A DNA stretch of 64,000 nucleotides from Pedobacter paludis (GTDB taxonomy: Bacteria > Bacteroidota > Bacteroidia > Sphingobacteriales > Sphingobacteriaceae): positions 1 to 64,000 of the forward strand of contig NZ_QGNY01000001.1 of assembly GCF_003173575.1 (NCBI RefSeq), in the 5' to 3' direction. Shown here piece by piece: positions 1 through 7,462 of the stretch; position 1 is the stretch's first letter, and each line of letters begins with the position of its first letter. Both the position numbers and the translations under genes were made by a program. Under the pieces are notes generated by a model. The model searched no databases. It was given only the letters and a program-made list of their open reading frames with translations, and was not told the origin of the DNA.

Positions 1-121
1 TAGCAGGCTTAAAACGGCTATAAATCAGTCAAGTGCACACTTTTACCGCTATATACTGGCCACTTTAGCTGAAAAGAAAGTGGCCACTTTGAGTAAAAAA
101 CGGTGGCCACTTTTTGGATAA
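1..121. mobile_element. End of an IS21-like insertion sequence (partial)
   Basis: The left edge carries a series of short direct repeats directly abutting a gene that has lost its start. Multiple terminal repeats at an element end are typical of the IS21 family, and the GGCC-containing core resembles ends of Bacteroidota IS21-like elements. The first bases include a possible short coding tail (frame ending ...AGLKRL-stop at 10-27) that could be the end of an istB gene, but this is only a guess. The outer boundary lies about 112-125; no target duplication can be checked because the other end is outside the window. Confidence 0.6.
34..113. repeat. Four direct repeats with 23/24-bp spacing (IS terminal repeats)
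   Basis: Copies are TGCACACTTT at 34-43 (degenerate) and TGGCCACTTT at 57-66, 81-90 and 104-113. Start-to-start spacing is 23, 24 and 23 bp, about two helical turns, which suits side-by-side transposase binding. Each good copy contains the palindrome TGGCCA. Confidence 0.8.
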
Positions 122-562
122 TCCCCATTCATTTTCATTGCTGGCCTACAATATGCCTCGGCTCAAGAAAATACAAACACTGTTAAGGCCATCTCCAAAC
201 AGGAGCAACAATTGTTAGATTTATCCAAACAAAAATGGCTTTGGATGGCAGATAAAAATGCAGATACCCTTGCTCATTTGTTCCACGAAAAAGCTGTTTT
301 TGTGCATATGGGCGGCTCTTGGGGTAGAGAACGTGAGCTCAATGTGATCAAAAGCGGTGGCATTTGGTACAAAAAAGCAGATATACTCAACGCATCTGTA
401 CAGGTTATTGGAAATACGGCGGTATTGCTTAACAGAATTACACTGCTTGCTGTAGTTGGTGGGAATGAGGTAACCAATCCCTTTATCGTAACCGAAGTTT
501 ATGTCAACGAAAATGGCAACTGGCAACTTGCTTCTCTATCCTTTACCAAAACGTCTACCTAA
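122..562 (+). pseudogene. Exported NTF2-like/DUF4440-type protein, 5' end cut off by the IS
   Basis: The reading frame is open from 122, just after an in-frame TAA at 119-121, with no ATG. Its first residues still read like the end of a signal peptide (FIFIAGLQYASAQ, cleavage after AQ), so the natural start and upstream part of the signal lie beyond the insertion. The mature part (about 130 residues) has the layout of NTF2-like/SnoaL proteins: an N-terminal helix with WMADKNADTLAHLF, then the HMGGSWGRERELNVIKSGG stretch and strands ending WQLASLSF. Internal TTG (212) and ATG codons could give a cytoplasmic product at best. The intact protein probably belonged to the set of exported enzymes downstream (25-bp gap to the next gene). 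Confidence 0.7.
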
Positions 563-586
563 TTTTAATCCACTAAAACGGAAATC

Positions 587-1642
587 ATGAATGTAAAATT
601 AAGTTCAGCGATATTAGTTACTATATTGGGTGTATGTACCTATACATATGGACAAAAGCAAAAACCATTAATTTTATCCTCGCAGGGCACTTTTTCTGCA
701 GGCGGCACAGTGGCAAAAAGCGAAGGAACATTTGATCCCTTAAAAGCTTGGAATGTACCACAGGGCGGACAAAGTCGCCATGGTGATCATGCTGATGTAT
801 TCTATCAAATTCCTATAAAATCTAAAAAGCTTTCGATGGTGTTTCTGCACGGTTACGGACAATCTCGCCGAAGCTGGCAAACTACGGCCGATGGTAGGGA
901 AGGTTTTTCGGATATGTTCCTGCGTAAAGGTTACAGCACTTACTTAGTAGATCAACCCGGTCGCGGTTTGGCAGGGCAGGCTACCAAACCTGCACAGATA
1001 ACGGCAATACCAGACGATCAAACTTGGTTTACCCAGTTCCGTATTGGATTGTATCCAAATTTTAACGAGGGCGTACAATTTCCAAAAGACAGCTTGTCGC
1101 TCGATAAGTTTTTCAGAATGATGACACCGAATACGGGTGCTGTTGAAGAGGCCACAATAGTCAATTCTATGTCGGCAGTGTTTGATAAATCTGGTAAAGG
1201 CATTTTATTTACGCATTCTGCAGGTGGAGCTCCGGGCTGGAAAACAGCAATCAAAAATGAAAATGTAAAAGCAATTGTGGCATTTGAACCTGGTGGCTTC
1301 GTATTTCCGGAAGGACAGGTGCCAGAGGGCAATCGAGGCGGTAGGGGTATACCTATGGAGGATTTTAAAAAACTGACTAAAATTCCTATCGTAATTTATT
1401 TTGGCGATTATATTCCGGAAACAGAAACAAATGCTGCATCGTTAAATTTTTGGCGTAATGTATTGGCTACGGCTAGGCAATGGGCCAAAGTTGTTAATGC
1501 AAATGGTGGCGATGCTGCTGTAGTTCATCTTCCGGAAATTGGCATTAAAGGCAATACGCACTTCATCATGTTAGACTTGAACAGCAAAGAAATTGCAGAC
1601 CACCTGATGAGGTGGCTAAAAGAAAAAGGGCTTGATAAGTAG
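587..1642 (+). CDS. Exported alpha/beta hydrolase
   Basis: A 351-residue protein with an N-terminal signal peptide ending about TYGQ (residue 23). The alpha/beta-hydrolase fold is supported by the oxyanion strand MVFLHGYGQSRRSW (about residues 84-97), the nucleophile elbow FTHSAGG (Ser about 211) and a C-terminal KGNTHFIMLD segment with the likely catalytic His (about 328). The region between carries a lid-like insertion. The substrate cannot be read from sequence; esterase or lactonase activity is the default expectation. It sits between the truncated NTF2-like gene and the CMD-like gene (15-bp gap), so it is probably cotranscribed with both. Confidence 0.85.
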   Translation: MNVKLSSAILVTILGVCTYTYGQKQKPLILSSQGTFSAGGTVAKSEGTFDPLKAWNVPQGGQSRHGDHADVFYQIPIKSKKLSMVFLHGYGQSRRSWQTTADGREGFSDMFLRKGYSTYLVDQPGRGLAGQATKPAQITAIPDDQTWFTQFRIGLYPNFNEGVQFPKDSLSLDKFFRMMTPNTGAVEEATIVNSMSAVFDKSGKGILFTHSAGGAPGWKTAIKNENVKAIVAFEPGGFVFPEGQVPEGNRGGRGIPMEDFKKLTKIPIVIYFGDYIPETETNAASLNFWRNVLATARQWAKVVNANGGDAAVVHLPEIGIKGNTHFIMLDLNSKEIADHLMRWLKEKGLDK

Positions 1643-1657
1643 CATTAAAAGAAAACA

Positions 1658-2374
1658 ATGATACAAATAAGATATTTAGGTTTAATTGCAATGATGGTAG
1701 GCACGTTTCAGTTTAGTAGCAAAGTAAAAGCCCAAGGACTTAACGCGAAGGAGAAAAGCATTATCTCCATTTCTTCACTTACCGCAAAAGGTAAATTAGA
1801 AAACCTCAAAACAGAACTAAATACAGGACTCGAGGCAGGTTTAACGGTAAATGAAATCAAAGAAATATTGGTGCATTGTTATGCCTACTGTGGTTTTCCA
1901 AGAAGCATCAGCGGATTGCAGACTTTTATAAAAGTGATGGAAGAGCGTAAGGCAAAAGGAATAAAAGACAATCTGGGTGCTGAAGCCTCGCTGATTACAA
2001 ATGAAAGCAGCAAATACGAACGCGGTAAAAAGATATTAGGCGAACTAACTGGTGTGCCTCAACCAGAGCAACTTTCGGGTTATGCCGCATTTGCACCAAC
2101 TATTGATACTTTTTTAAAAGAACACCTATTTGCTGATATTTTTGAAAGGGATATTTTAACCTATGCGCAACGCGAACTGGTTACCATTTCGGTCATCAGT
2201 GCCATTGGTGATGCAGAGCCCATGTTGCAGAGCCATCTTGGTATTTCATTAAAAGTAGGTACGGCACCCATGAAATTGAATGAGTTTATAGAAGTTATCA
2301 AATTAAAAGTTGGAGAAAAAGAAGCGCATTCAGCTCGTAAAGTGTTGGATGAAGTATTAAAAGGCAAAAGATAA
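1658..2374 (+). CDS. Exported two-domain carboxymuconolactone decarboxylase-like protein
   Basis: 238 residues with a signal peptide ending KVKAQ (about residue 26). Two tandem CMD/AhpD-like helical domains are visible: residues about 30-95, containing EIKEILVHCYAYCGFPRSI, and about 115-230, containing the QRELVTISVISAIGDAEPML helix. CMD-family proteins include decarboxylases and thiol-dependent peroxidase partners. Here the first domain keeps a C-x-H-like neighbourhood (HCYAYCG) but no clear AhpD CxxC, so the activity is open. It follows the hydrolase by 15 bp. Confidence 0.85.
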   Translation: MIQIRYLGLIAMMVGTFQFSSKVKAQGLNAKEKSIISISSLTAKGKLENLKTELNTGLEAGLTVNEIKEILVHCYAYCGFPRSISGLQTFIKVMEERKAKGIKDNLGAEASLITNESSKYERGKKILGELTGVPQPEQLSGYAAFAPTIDTFLKEHLFADIFERDILTYAQRELVTISVISAIGDAEPMLQSHLGISLKVGTAPMKLNEFIEVIKLKVGEKEAHSARKVLDEVLKGKR

Positions 2375-2455
2375 TCTCAAATGAAAACATCATAATTTAT
2401 CCCATGAGAAAGGGAAACAATTATCGCTTCATCAACGTTAAAAAACAATAAATAG

Positions 2456-3517
2456 ATGAAAAAATTAACATCAATCATAGCAATAGCCATATCTATGTCG
2501 GGCACAGATATAGCCAACGCACAGTCTGAACAAAAAAAGAATCAGCAAAATCCTTTTACATTGGTATATGATGATGCAATTACCAAGAATGAAAAGGGTA
2601 AAGTAAATATCCATCCCGTTACATATAAACTTAATGGTATAAAAATCGCTGCCAATGTATATACACCAGCAGGTTATGACACGTTAAAAAAATACCCTGC
2701 AATAGTTGTTGCACATCCGAATGGTGGTGTAAAAGAACAAACTGCGGGATTGTATGCGCAACATTTGGCAGAAGCAGGTTATATCACCATTACGGCAGAT
2801 GCAGCCTATCAAGGCGCAAGTGGTGGGGAACCACGCCATACCGATAAACCTGCGTTTAGAACCGAAGATATCAGTGGCATGGCAGATTTTATTAGCGGTT
2901 ACGCAGGTGTAGATGCTAAGCGTTTGGGTGCATTGGGGATCTGTGGCGGTGGCGGTTATACCTTGAAGGCGGCACAATCGGATAAACAGCTGAAAGCTGT
3001 TGCTACACTGAGTATGTTTAATTCAGGTGAAGTAAGGCGAAATGGATTTCAGAATTCCCAGCTGGGTACAATTCAAGAACGCTTAAGGGAAGCAACTGAT
3101 GCTCGTACGCAGGAGGCGGCTGGTGGTCAAATCATTTATGCAGGCGTTGCAAGCATCACGGATGAAGAAATTGCCAAAACCCAAACAGATTTATATCGAG
3201 AAGGATATGAGTACTACTACCGTACCCATGCGCACCCTAATTCTACGTTTTTATATACCAAGAGTAGCTTGCTCGATTTGATGGCCTGGGATGCCACTGC
3301 TGGTATCGACTTAATTATTCAGCCATTATTGATGATGGCAGGAAGTAAGGCGGATACAAAATATATGACTGATGAAGCATTTGGCAAGGCGATTAACGCA
3401 AAAAGTAAGGAGCTTTTTATTATAGACGGTGCTTCACACATACAAACGTACTGGAAACCAGCGTATGTTGCCCAGGCCGTTGGCAAATTAATAGATTTCT
3501 ATCAGCATCATCTGTAA
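2456..3517 (+). CDS. Exported dienelactone-hydrolase-like alpha/beta hydrolase
   Basis: 353 residues with a signal peptide ending IANAQ (about 23). The fold is shown by YPAIVVAHPNGG (about 78-90), the elbow LGALGICGGGGY with Cys about 163 in the nucleophile position, LLMMAGSKADTKY carrying the acid residue, and DGASHIQTYW carrying the catalytic His. A Cys nucleophile is characteristic of dienelactone hydrolases, although many relatives act on other esters. Together with the CMD-like and cupin neighbours it suggests lactone or aromatic-derived substrates, which is inference only. Confidence 0.85.
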   Translation: MKKLTSIIAIAISMSGTDIANAQSEQKKNQQNPFTLVYDDAITKNEKGKVNIHPVTYKLNGIKIAANVYTPAGYDTLKKYPAIVVAHPNGGVKEQTAGLYAQHLAEAGYITITADAAYQGASGGEPRHTDKPAFRTEDISGMADFISGYAGVDAKRLGALGICGGGGYTLKAAQSDKQLKAVATLSMFNSGEVRRNGFQNSQLGTIQERLREATDARTQEAAGGQIIYAGVASITDEEIAKTQTDLYREGYEYYYRTHAHPNSTFLYTKSSLLDLMAWDATAGIDLIIQPLLMMAGSKADTKYMTDEAFGKAINAKSKELFIIDGASHIQTYWKPAYVAQAVGKLIDFYQHHL

Positions 3518-3528
3518 AACTTTATAGA

Positions 3529-3999
3529 ATGAAACTTATATTCAAGTGTTTAGGTCCACTTTTATTTCTTGCAATAACAGCAAATGGTCAAAAGAATAAA
3601 TCGGAAAATCCTCCTGTTTTTCCACTTGGCAATAAAGTGACCAATGGTAATTTCACAGGAAACGTTTGGTTGCAGATGTTGGTTCTAAATGATACCATCT
3701 ACAATAGCAATATCGGTTCAGTAACCTTTGCTCCAGGAGCAAGAAGCAAATGGCATTTCCACCCGGGTGGGCAATTGTTATTGGTTACAGAGGGGAAAGG
3801 GTTATACCAAGAGAAAGGAAAGCCCATTAAATTGATTAAGAAGGGTGATGTAATCAAATGCCCACCAAATGTTGTACACTGGCATGGCGCAACGCCTACC
3901 GATGATATGACACATATTGCTATTGGTACAAATTCACAAAAAGGGAATGTAGTTTGGATGGATTATGTTTCCGATTTTGAGCACAAGTCGTTTAAATAA
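3529..3999 (+). CDS. Exported single-domain cupin protein
   Basis: 156 residues with signal peptide ending TANGQ (about 20). Cupin motif 1 is visible as SKWHFHPGGQLLLVTEGKG (metal-binding His at about 75-77) and motif 2 as PPNVVHWHG (about 112-120), so a metal site is expected. Small exported cupins of this type in other bacteria include Mn-dependent hydroxynitrile lyase-like proteins and often neighbour CMD proteins. The gene begins 11 bp after the hydrolase stop and is the last of the plus-strand group. Confidence 0.85.
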   Translation: MKLIFKCLGPLLFLAITANGQKNKSENPPVFPLGNKVTNGNFTGNVWLQMLVLNDTIYNSNIGSVTFAPGARSKWHFHPGGQLLLVTEGKGLYQEKGKPIKLIKKGDVIKCPPNVVHWHGATPTDDMTHIAIGTNSQKGNVVWMDYVSDFEHKSFK

Positions 4000-4023
4000 C
4001 ATTTTTTTATTTCATCTAATTTC

Positions 4024-4626
4024 TCACAACTTAGCGCCCGATTCATCTTTTTTGTAAGCAAGATTTCTTTTGATTCGGCTAAGCGTTTCTGGGGCTATGC
4101 CTAAATAGGAGGCAACCATATTTTGTGGTATTCTGCTAATCATTTCAGGATTGGATTCCAGTAACTGAACATACTTTTGTTCCGCAGTATGGGTAATTGA
4201 GCTCATCAGACGACGCTCTTTAGTGACTAAGCTGTTCTGGAACAATATCCTAAAATAGCGATCCATAATGGGCACCTGAATGGTGATTTCGTCATAATCA
4301 GATCTGGAAATCATATACAATTCAGTGTCTTCAATCGCATCTATATTAAAAAGCGCAGGTTCTTTAGATAGAAAGCTGTTGAAATCCGAAATCCACCATC
4401 CTTCCCAGCCAAAAACACTCATGTGCTCGTCGCCTTTTTCATCTACATTGTAGGTTCTTATTAACCCTTTGGCAACAAATGAAAGATACTTGCAGATGTC
4501 CCCATCCTGGAGGAGGTATTGCTTTTTGCGCAATCTCTTTTTAATAAAGAAAGCGGTAATTTTTTCTTTATCAAGAGGGCTAAGATTAACCTTTTTTTCG
4601 ATATGATTAAACAGTATTTCGATCAT
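4024..4626 (-). CDS. Crp/Fnr-family transcriptional regulator
   Basis: 200 residues: an N-terminal cyclic-nucleotide-binding-like beta barrel (about 25-115, including LLQDGDICKYLSFVAKGLIRTY) and a C-terminal winged helix-turn-helix (about 150-195, with MVASYLGIAPETLSRIKR as recognition region). No Fnr-type cysteine cluster is seen, so the ligand is unknown. It is convergent with the exported-enzyme group and divergent from the PRISE reductase gene at 4798, which it could control. Confidence 0.9.
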   Translation of the reverse strand: MIEILFNHIEKKVNLSPLDKEKITAFFIKKRLRKKQYLLQDGDICKYLSFVAKGLIRTYNVDEKGDEHMSVFGWEGWWISDFNSFLSKEPALFNIDAIEDTELYMISRSDYDEITIQVPIMDRYFRILFQNSLVTKERRLMSSITHTAEQKYVQLLESNPEMISRIPQNMVASYLGIAPETLSRIKRNLAYKKDESGAKL

Positions 4627-4642
4627 CTTGGAATTCTCTGCC

Positions 4643-4650
4643 CAAATATA
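4643..4650 (-). promoter_or_regulatory. -7 box of the Crp/Fnr gene
   Basis: The minus strand reads TATATTTG, a match to the Bacteroidota -7 consensus TAnnTTTG, 17 bp upstream of the start codon. A TTTTG lies about 25 bp further upstream, longer than ideal for the -33 box. Confidence 0.5.
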
Positions 4651-4727
4651 ATTTATTCAGCGTAACTATTGTTTCCAAAACCACAAACCGCTTGATTTAG
4701 ATTAAGTGTTTTAGTTGATTCAGGTCA

Positions 4728-4758
4728 TTTGTGGCTGGTTAGGGCTACATTATTTTTG
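4728..4758 (+). promoter_or_regulatory. Canonical Bacteroidota promoter of the PRISE-type gene
   Basis: TTTG at 4728-4731, a 19-bp spacer and TATTTTTG at 4751-4758 match the TTTG-N19-21-TAnnTTTG promoter consensus. Transcription would start near 4764, leaving a leader of about 35 nt. Confidence 0.7.
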
Positions 4759-4797
4759 TTGAATAAATAAACACGTATATCAATAAAACGATAAGAA

Positions 4798-5865
4798 ATG
4801 GATAAAATAGCATTGGTAATAGGTTCGAGTGGCATTACTGGAAGCAATTTAGTTGAAAAACTGATCTCTTACGGGTGGGAAACTTACGGCCTAGCCAGAA
4901 AGCCCAATACAGACAACAGCAAACTTAAGCCCATATCTGCCGATCTTTTGGATATTGAAAGTCTTAAGCTGGCCTTACAAGAGGTAAAACCTACACATGT
5001 TTACATTACTACATGGATGCGTAACGAGACCGAAAAAGAAAACATTAAGGTGAACGGGCAAATGGTTCGGAATATTCTTGATGTACTTTCGGAAAAGGGT
5101 TCGGTAGTGCATGTAGCCTTGGTAACAGGCTTGAAACATTATTTAGGTCCGTTTGAGGCTTATGCCAAAGCGGGATTTTTGCCTGAGACCCCTTTAAGGG
5201 AAGAGCATCCTAGACTTGATCTGGAGAATTTTTACTATGCGCAGGAGGATGAGGTATATGCTGCGGCTGAACGAGATGGATTTACCTGGAGCATTCACCG
5301 GCCACATACGGTTATTGGAAAGGTAATTGGCAATGCCATGAATATGGGTACAACTTTAGCCGTTTATGCCTCAATTTGTAAAGAAGAGGGTAGGCCTTTT
5401 GTGTGGCCCGGATCTGCTGCCCAATGGAACGGCTTATCTGACGTAACCGATGCCCGATTGTTAGCGGAGCACCTGATATGGGCATCTATTACTGACGTTG
5501 CACGCAACGAAGCTTTTAATGTAGTTAATGGAGATGTATTCCGTTGGAGCAGATTATGGAATCGTTTAGCGGCTTTTTTTGATATAGAAGCTGTTGGATA
5601 TGGTAACCAAATTAAACCATTAGAAAAAGAAATGGCCAACGATGTAGACACCTGGCGTAAAATTGCCGAAAAGTACAAACTTAAAGAAACTGATTTAAGT
5701 CGCGTAGCCACAGCTTGGCATACAGATCTTGATTTGGGTAGGCCAATAGAAGTGATGACAGATATGACTAAAAGTAGAAAATTAGGATTTTTGGTTTATC
5801 AAGATACAGAAGAAACATTTTTCGAGCTATTTGAGGAACTGAGGAACGCTAGATTAATTCCATAA
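4798..5865 (+). CDS. PRISE-type SDR reductase (enone/5-beta-reductase-like)
   Basis: 355 residues. The N-terminal Rossmann motif is VIGSSGITGSNL (about 7-18). Features typical of the progesterone 5-beta-reductase/iridoid synthase-like (PRISE) group follow: VTGLKHYLGPFE (about 110-121, holding the group's Lys), the ENFYYAQED segment (about 143-151, holding the Tyr) and WSIHRPHTVIG. Members reduce activated C=C bonds of enones with NADPH, so this is probably a cytosolic ene-reductase; the natural substrate in bacteria is usually unknown. It has its own promoter and is divergent from the Crp/Fnr gene. Confidence 0.85.
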   Translation: MDKIALVIGSSGITGSNLVEKLISYGWETYGLARKPNTDNSKLKPISADLLDIESLKLALQEVKPTHVYITTWMRNETEKENIKVNGQMVRNILDVLSEKGSVVHVALVTGLKHYLGPFEAYAKAGFLPETPLREEHPRLDLENFYYAQEDEVYAAAERDGFTWSIHRPHTVIGKVIGNAMNMGTTLAVYASICKEEGRPFVWPGSAAQWNGLSDVTDARLLAEHLIWASITDVARNEAFNVVNGDVFRWSRLWNRLAAFFDIEAVGYGNQIKPLEKEMANDVDTWRKIAEKYKLKETDLSRVATAWHTDLDLGRPIEVMTDMTKSRKLGFLVYQDTEETFFELFEELRNARLIP

Positions 5866-5959
5866 TGAGCTGTTACTTAGATGAAACAAGTATTTTATTA
5901 AAATGTCGTTTTTATCAAACTTCCAAATTTGTCATTCAAAACTAATAATAAATAATAAC

Positions 5960-6007
5960 GGAACAATCGTTCCTGAATAGTTTATATGTTTGCGGAACGA
6001 TTGTTCC
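5960..6007 (+). promoter_or_regulatory. Twin palindromic operators bracketing a promoter (likely TetR sites)
   Basis: GGAACAATCGTTCC at 5960-5973 and its exact reverse complement GGAACGATTGTTCC at 5994-6007, centres 34 bp apart. Each has perfect half sites GGAAC-N4-GTTCC. Between them lies TATGTTTG (5985-5992), a match to the -7 box TAnnTTTG. The second site covers the expected start of transcription, so binding should block the SDR gene at 6033. The TetR-family gene downstream is the obvious candidate binder. Confidence 0.8.
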
Positions 6008-6032
6008 ACTAAAGGAATGACAGCAGATAGAT

Positions 6033-6782
6033 ATGAAAAAATTAGAAAATAAAATAGCCGTAGTTACTGGCGCATCAAAAGGTATTGGTGCCGGTATTGC
6101 TAAAAGTCTTGCAGCAGCAGGTGCAAGTGTTGTTGTAAATTATGCTTCAGCAAAAGCTGGTGCAGATCAGGTAGTTGAAGAAATTAATGCAGCGGGTGGT
6201 AAAGCAATTGCCATTCAGGGCAATGTTTCAAGTGTATCGGATCTTGATAAATTATTTGAAGAAACCCATAATACTTTCGGTGCGGTTGATATTTTGGTAA
6301 ACAATGCGGGCGTTTATCAATTTGGTGCCATTGAAGAAATTACAGCGGAAGACTTTCACCGTCAGTTTGATACCAATGTACTTGGTTTATTGTTGAGTAC
6401 ACAAGGCGCACTTAAACACTTTAATTCAGCTGGTGGGAGCATTATTAACATTGGATCGGCAGTGACTGCGATAACTCCAGTAGCAAGTTCTATTTATACA
6501 GCAACCAAAGGCGCCGTAGATTCCATTACCCATGTATTGGCCAAAGAATTGGGCGCTAAGAAAATCCGTGTAAACTCTATTAATCCTGGTATGGTCGAAA
6601 CGGAAGGAACACATACAGCTGGTTTTATTGGCAGCGATTTCCAAAAAGAAGCCATTGCTTCTACGCCTTTAGGTCGTGGTGGAAACCCAGATGATATTGC
6701 CGATGTTGCCGTATTTCTTGCTTCGGAAGATTCGCGTTGGTTAAGCGGCGAGATTCTCATCGCAAGCGGAGGCGTAAGGTAA
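6033..6782 (+). CDS. SDR-family oxidoreductase (FabG-like)
   Basis: 249 residues, classical short-chain dehydrogenase. It shows the cofactor motif VTGASKGIGAGIA (about 11-23), NNAG (about 90-93), catalytic Ser in INIGSAV (about 140) and the YTATK active-site Tyr/Lys pair (about 154-158), ending ILIASGGVR. Such enzymes use NAD(P)H on carbonyl compounds; the substrate is not predictable. The gene is under the twin-operator promoter and lies directly upstream of a TetR-family regulator, an arrangement typical of inducible detoxification or quorum-type SDRs. Confidence 0.9.
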   Translation: MKKLENKIAVVTGASKGIGAGIAKSLAAAGASVVVNYASAKAGADQVVEEINAAGGKAIAIQGNVSSVSDLDKLFEETHNTFGAVDILVNNAGVYQFGAIEEITAEDFHRQFDTNVLGLLLSTQGALKHFNSAGGSIINIGSAVTAITPVASSIYTATKGAVDSITHVLAKELGAKKIRVNSINPGMVETEGTHTAGFIGSDFQKEAIASTPLGRGGNPDDIADVAVFLASEDSRWLSGEILIASGGVR

Positions 6783-6814
6783 GGCTTCGTTTTACGAGAA
6801 TTAATTTAAAATGA

Positions 6815-6842
6815 ATAGCTTTGCTTTATTAAGCAAGGCTAT
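6815..6842 (+). promoter_or_regulatory. 12-bp hairpin overlapping a -7-like box before the tetR-type gene
   Basis: ATAGCTTTGCTT (6815-6826) pairs with AAGCAAGGCTAT (6831-6842), one G-T wobble, loop TATT, ending 8 bp before the ATG at 6851. The left arm also contains TAGCTTTG (6816-6823), a perfect -7 box. The site may be an attenuator between the SDR gene and the regulator, a separate regulator promoter, or both. Confidence 0.5.
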
Positions 6843-6850
6843 TTCTGGTT

Positions 6851-7432
6851 ATGGCAAGAACGAAAGATTTTGATGAGAATGTAGTGCTGACAAAGGCAAT
6901 TCAACTGTTTTGGCATAAGGGCTACAATGCTACCTCTATGCAGGATTTGGTGGATGGGCTGGGAATTAGCCGCTCGAGTTTGTACGATACCTATAGCGAT
7001 AAGCATACCCTGTTTCTAAAAGCATTGGAAAGTTACCAGATGGCTGGAAACGCAAAAATAAATGAAATTATAGCTCAATCGAGTTCTGCAAAAGAAACCG
7101 TAATTAAATTGATGGAACTTGCTACCAATGAATTGGTTGGCGATAAACAACAAAAAGGCTGTTTTATGGTTAATGCTGAGGTGGAAGTTGCGCCCCATGA
7201 TCAGGAAGTGAGCCAATTGGTCTGCCAAAATGAACAGCACATGGAAGCCGCTTTTTTCCAAGTGATAAAAAAAGGTCAAGAAAGTGGAGAAATCAAAAAT
7301 AATCAAGATGCATTGGTGTTGGCTAAATTCATCTTCAATGCAGTAAAAGGCATGCAGGTTACCGCTAAATCCAGTCCTGATGCCATAAGCTTTGCGAATA
7401 TTATTAGGCTAACTGTAGCGGTATTGGATTAA
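6851..7432 (+). CDS. TetR/AcrR-family transcriptional regulator
   Basis: 193 residues. The N-terminal helix-turn-helix is clear: AIQLFWHKGYNATSMQDLVDGLGISRSSLYDTYSDKHTLF (about 17-56, cited only as landmarks). The C-terminal ligand domain carries GCFMVNAEVE (about 100-109), as in the TetR_C_16/YezE-like group near SDR genes. It probably represses the SDR gene through the GGAAC-N4-GTTCC operators at 5960-6007, and may be cotranscribed with it (68-bp gap). Confidence 0.9.
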   Translation: MARTKDFDENVVLTKAIQLFWHKGYNATSMQDLVDGLGISRSSLYDTYSDKHTLFLKALESYQMAGNAKINEIIAQSSSAKETVIKLMELATNELVGDKQQKGCFMVNAEVEVAPHDQEVSQLVCQNEQHMEAAFFQVIKKGQESGEIKNNQDALVLAKFIFNAVKGMQVTAKSSPDAISFANIIRLTVAVLD

Positions 7433-7462
7433 GTGGTAAACTTCAGATTGTATTGTAGATTA

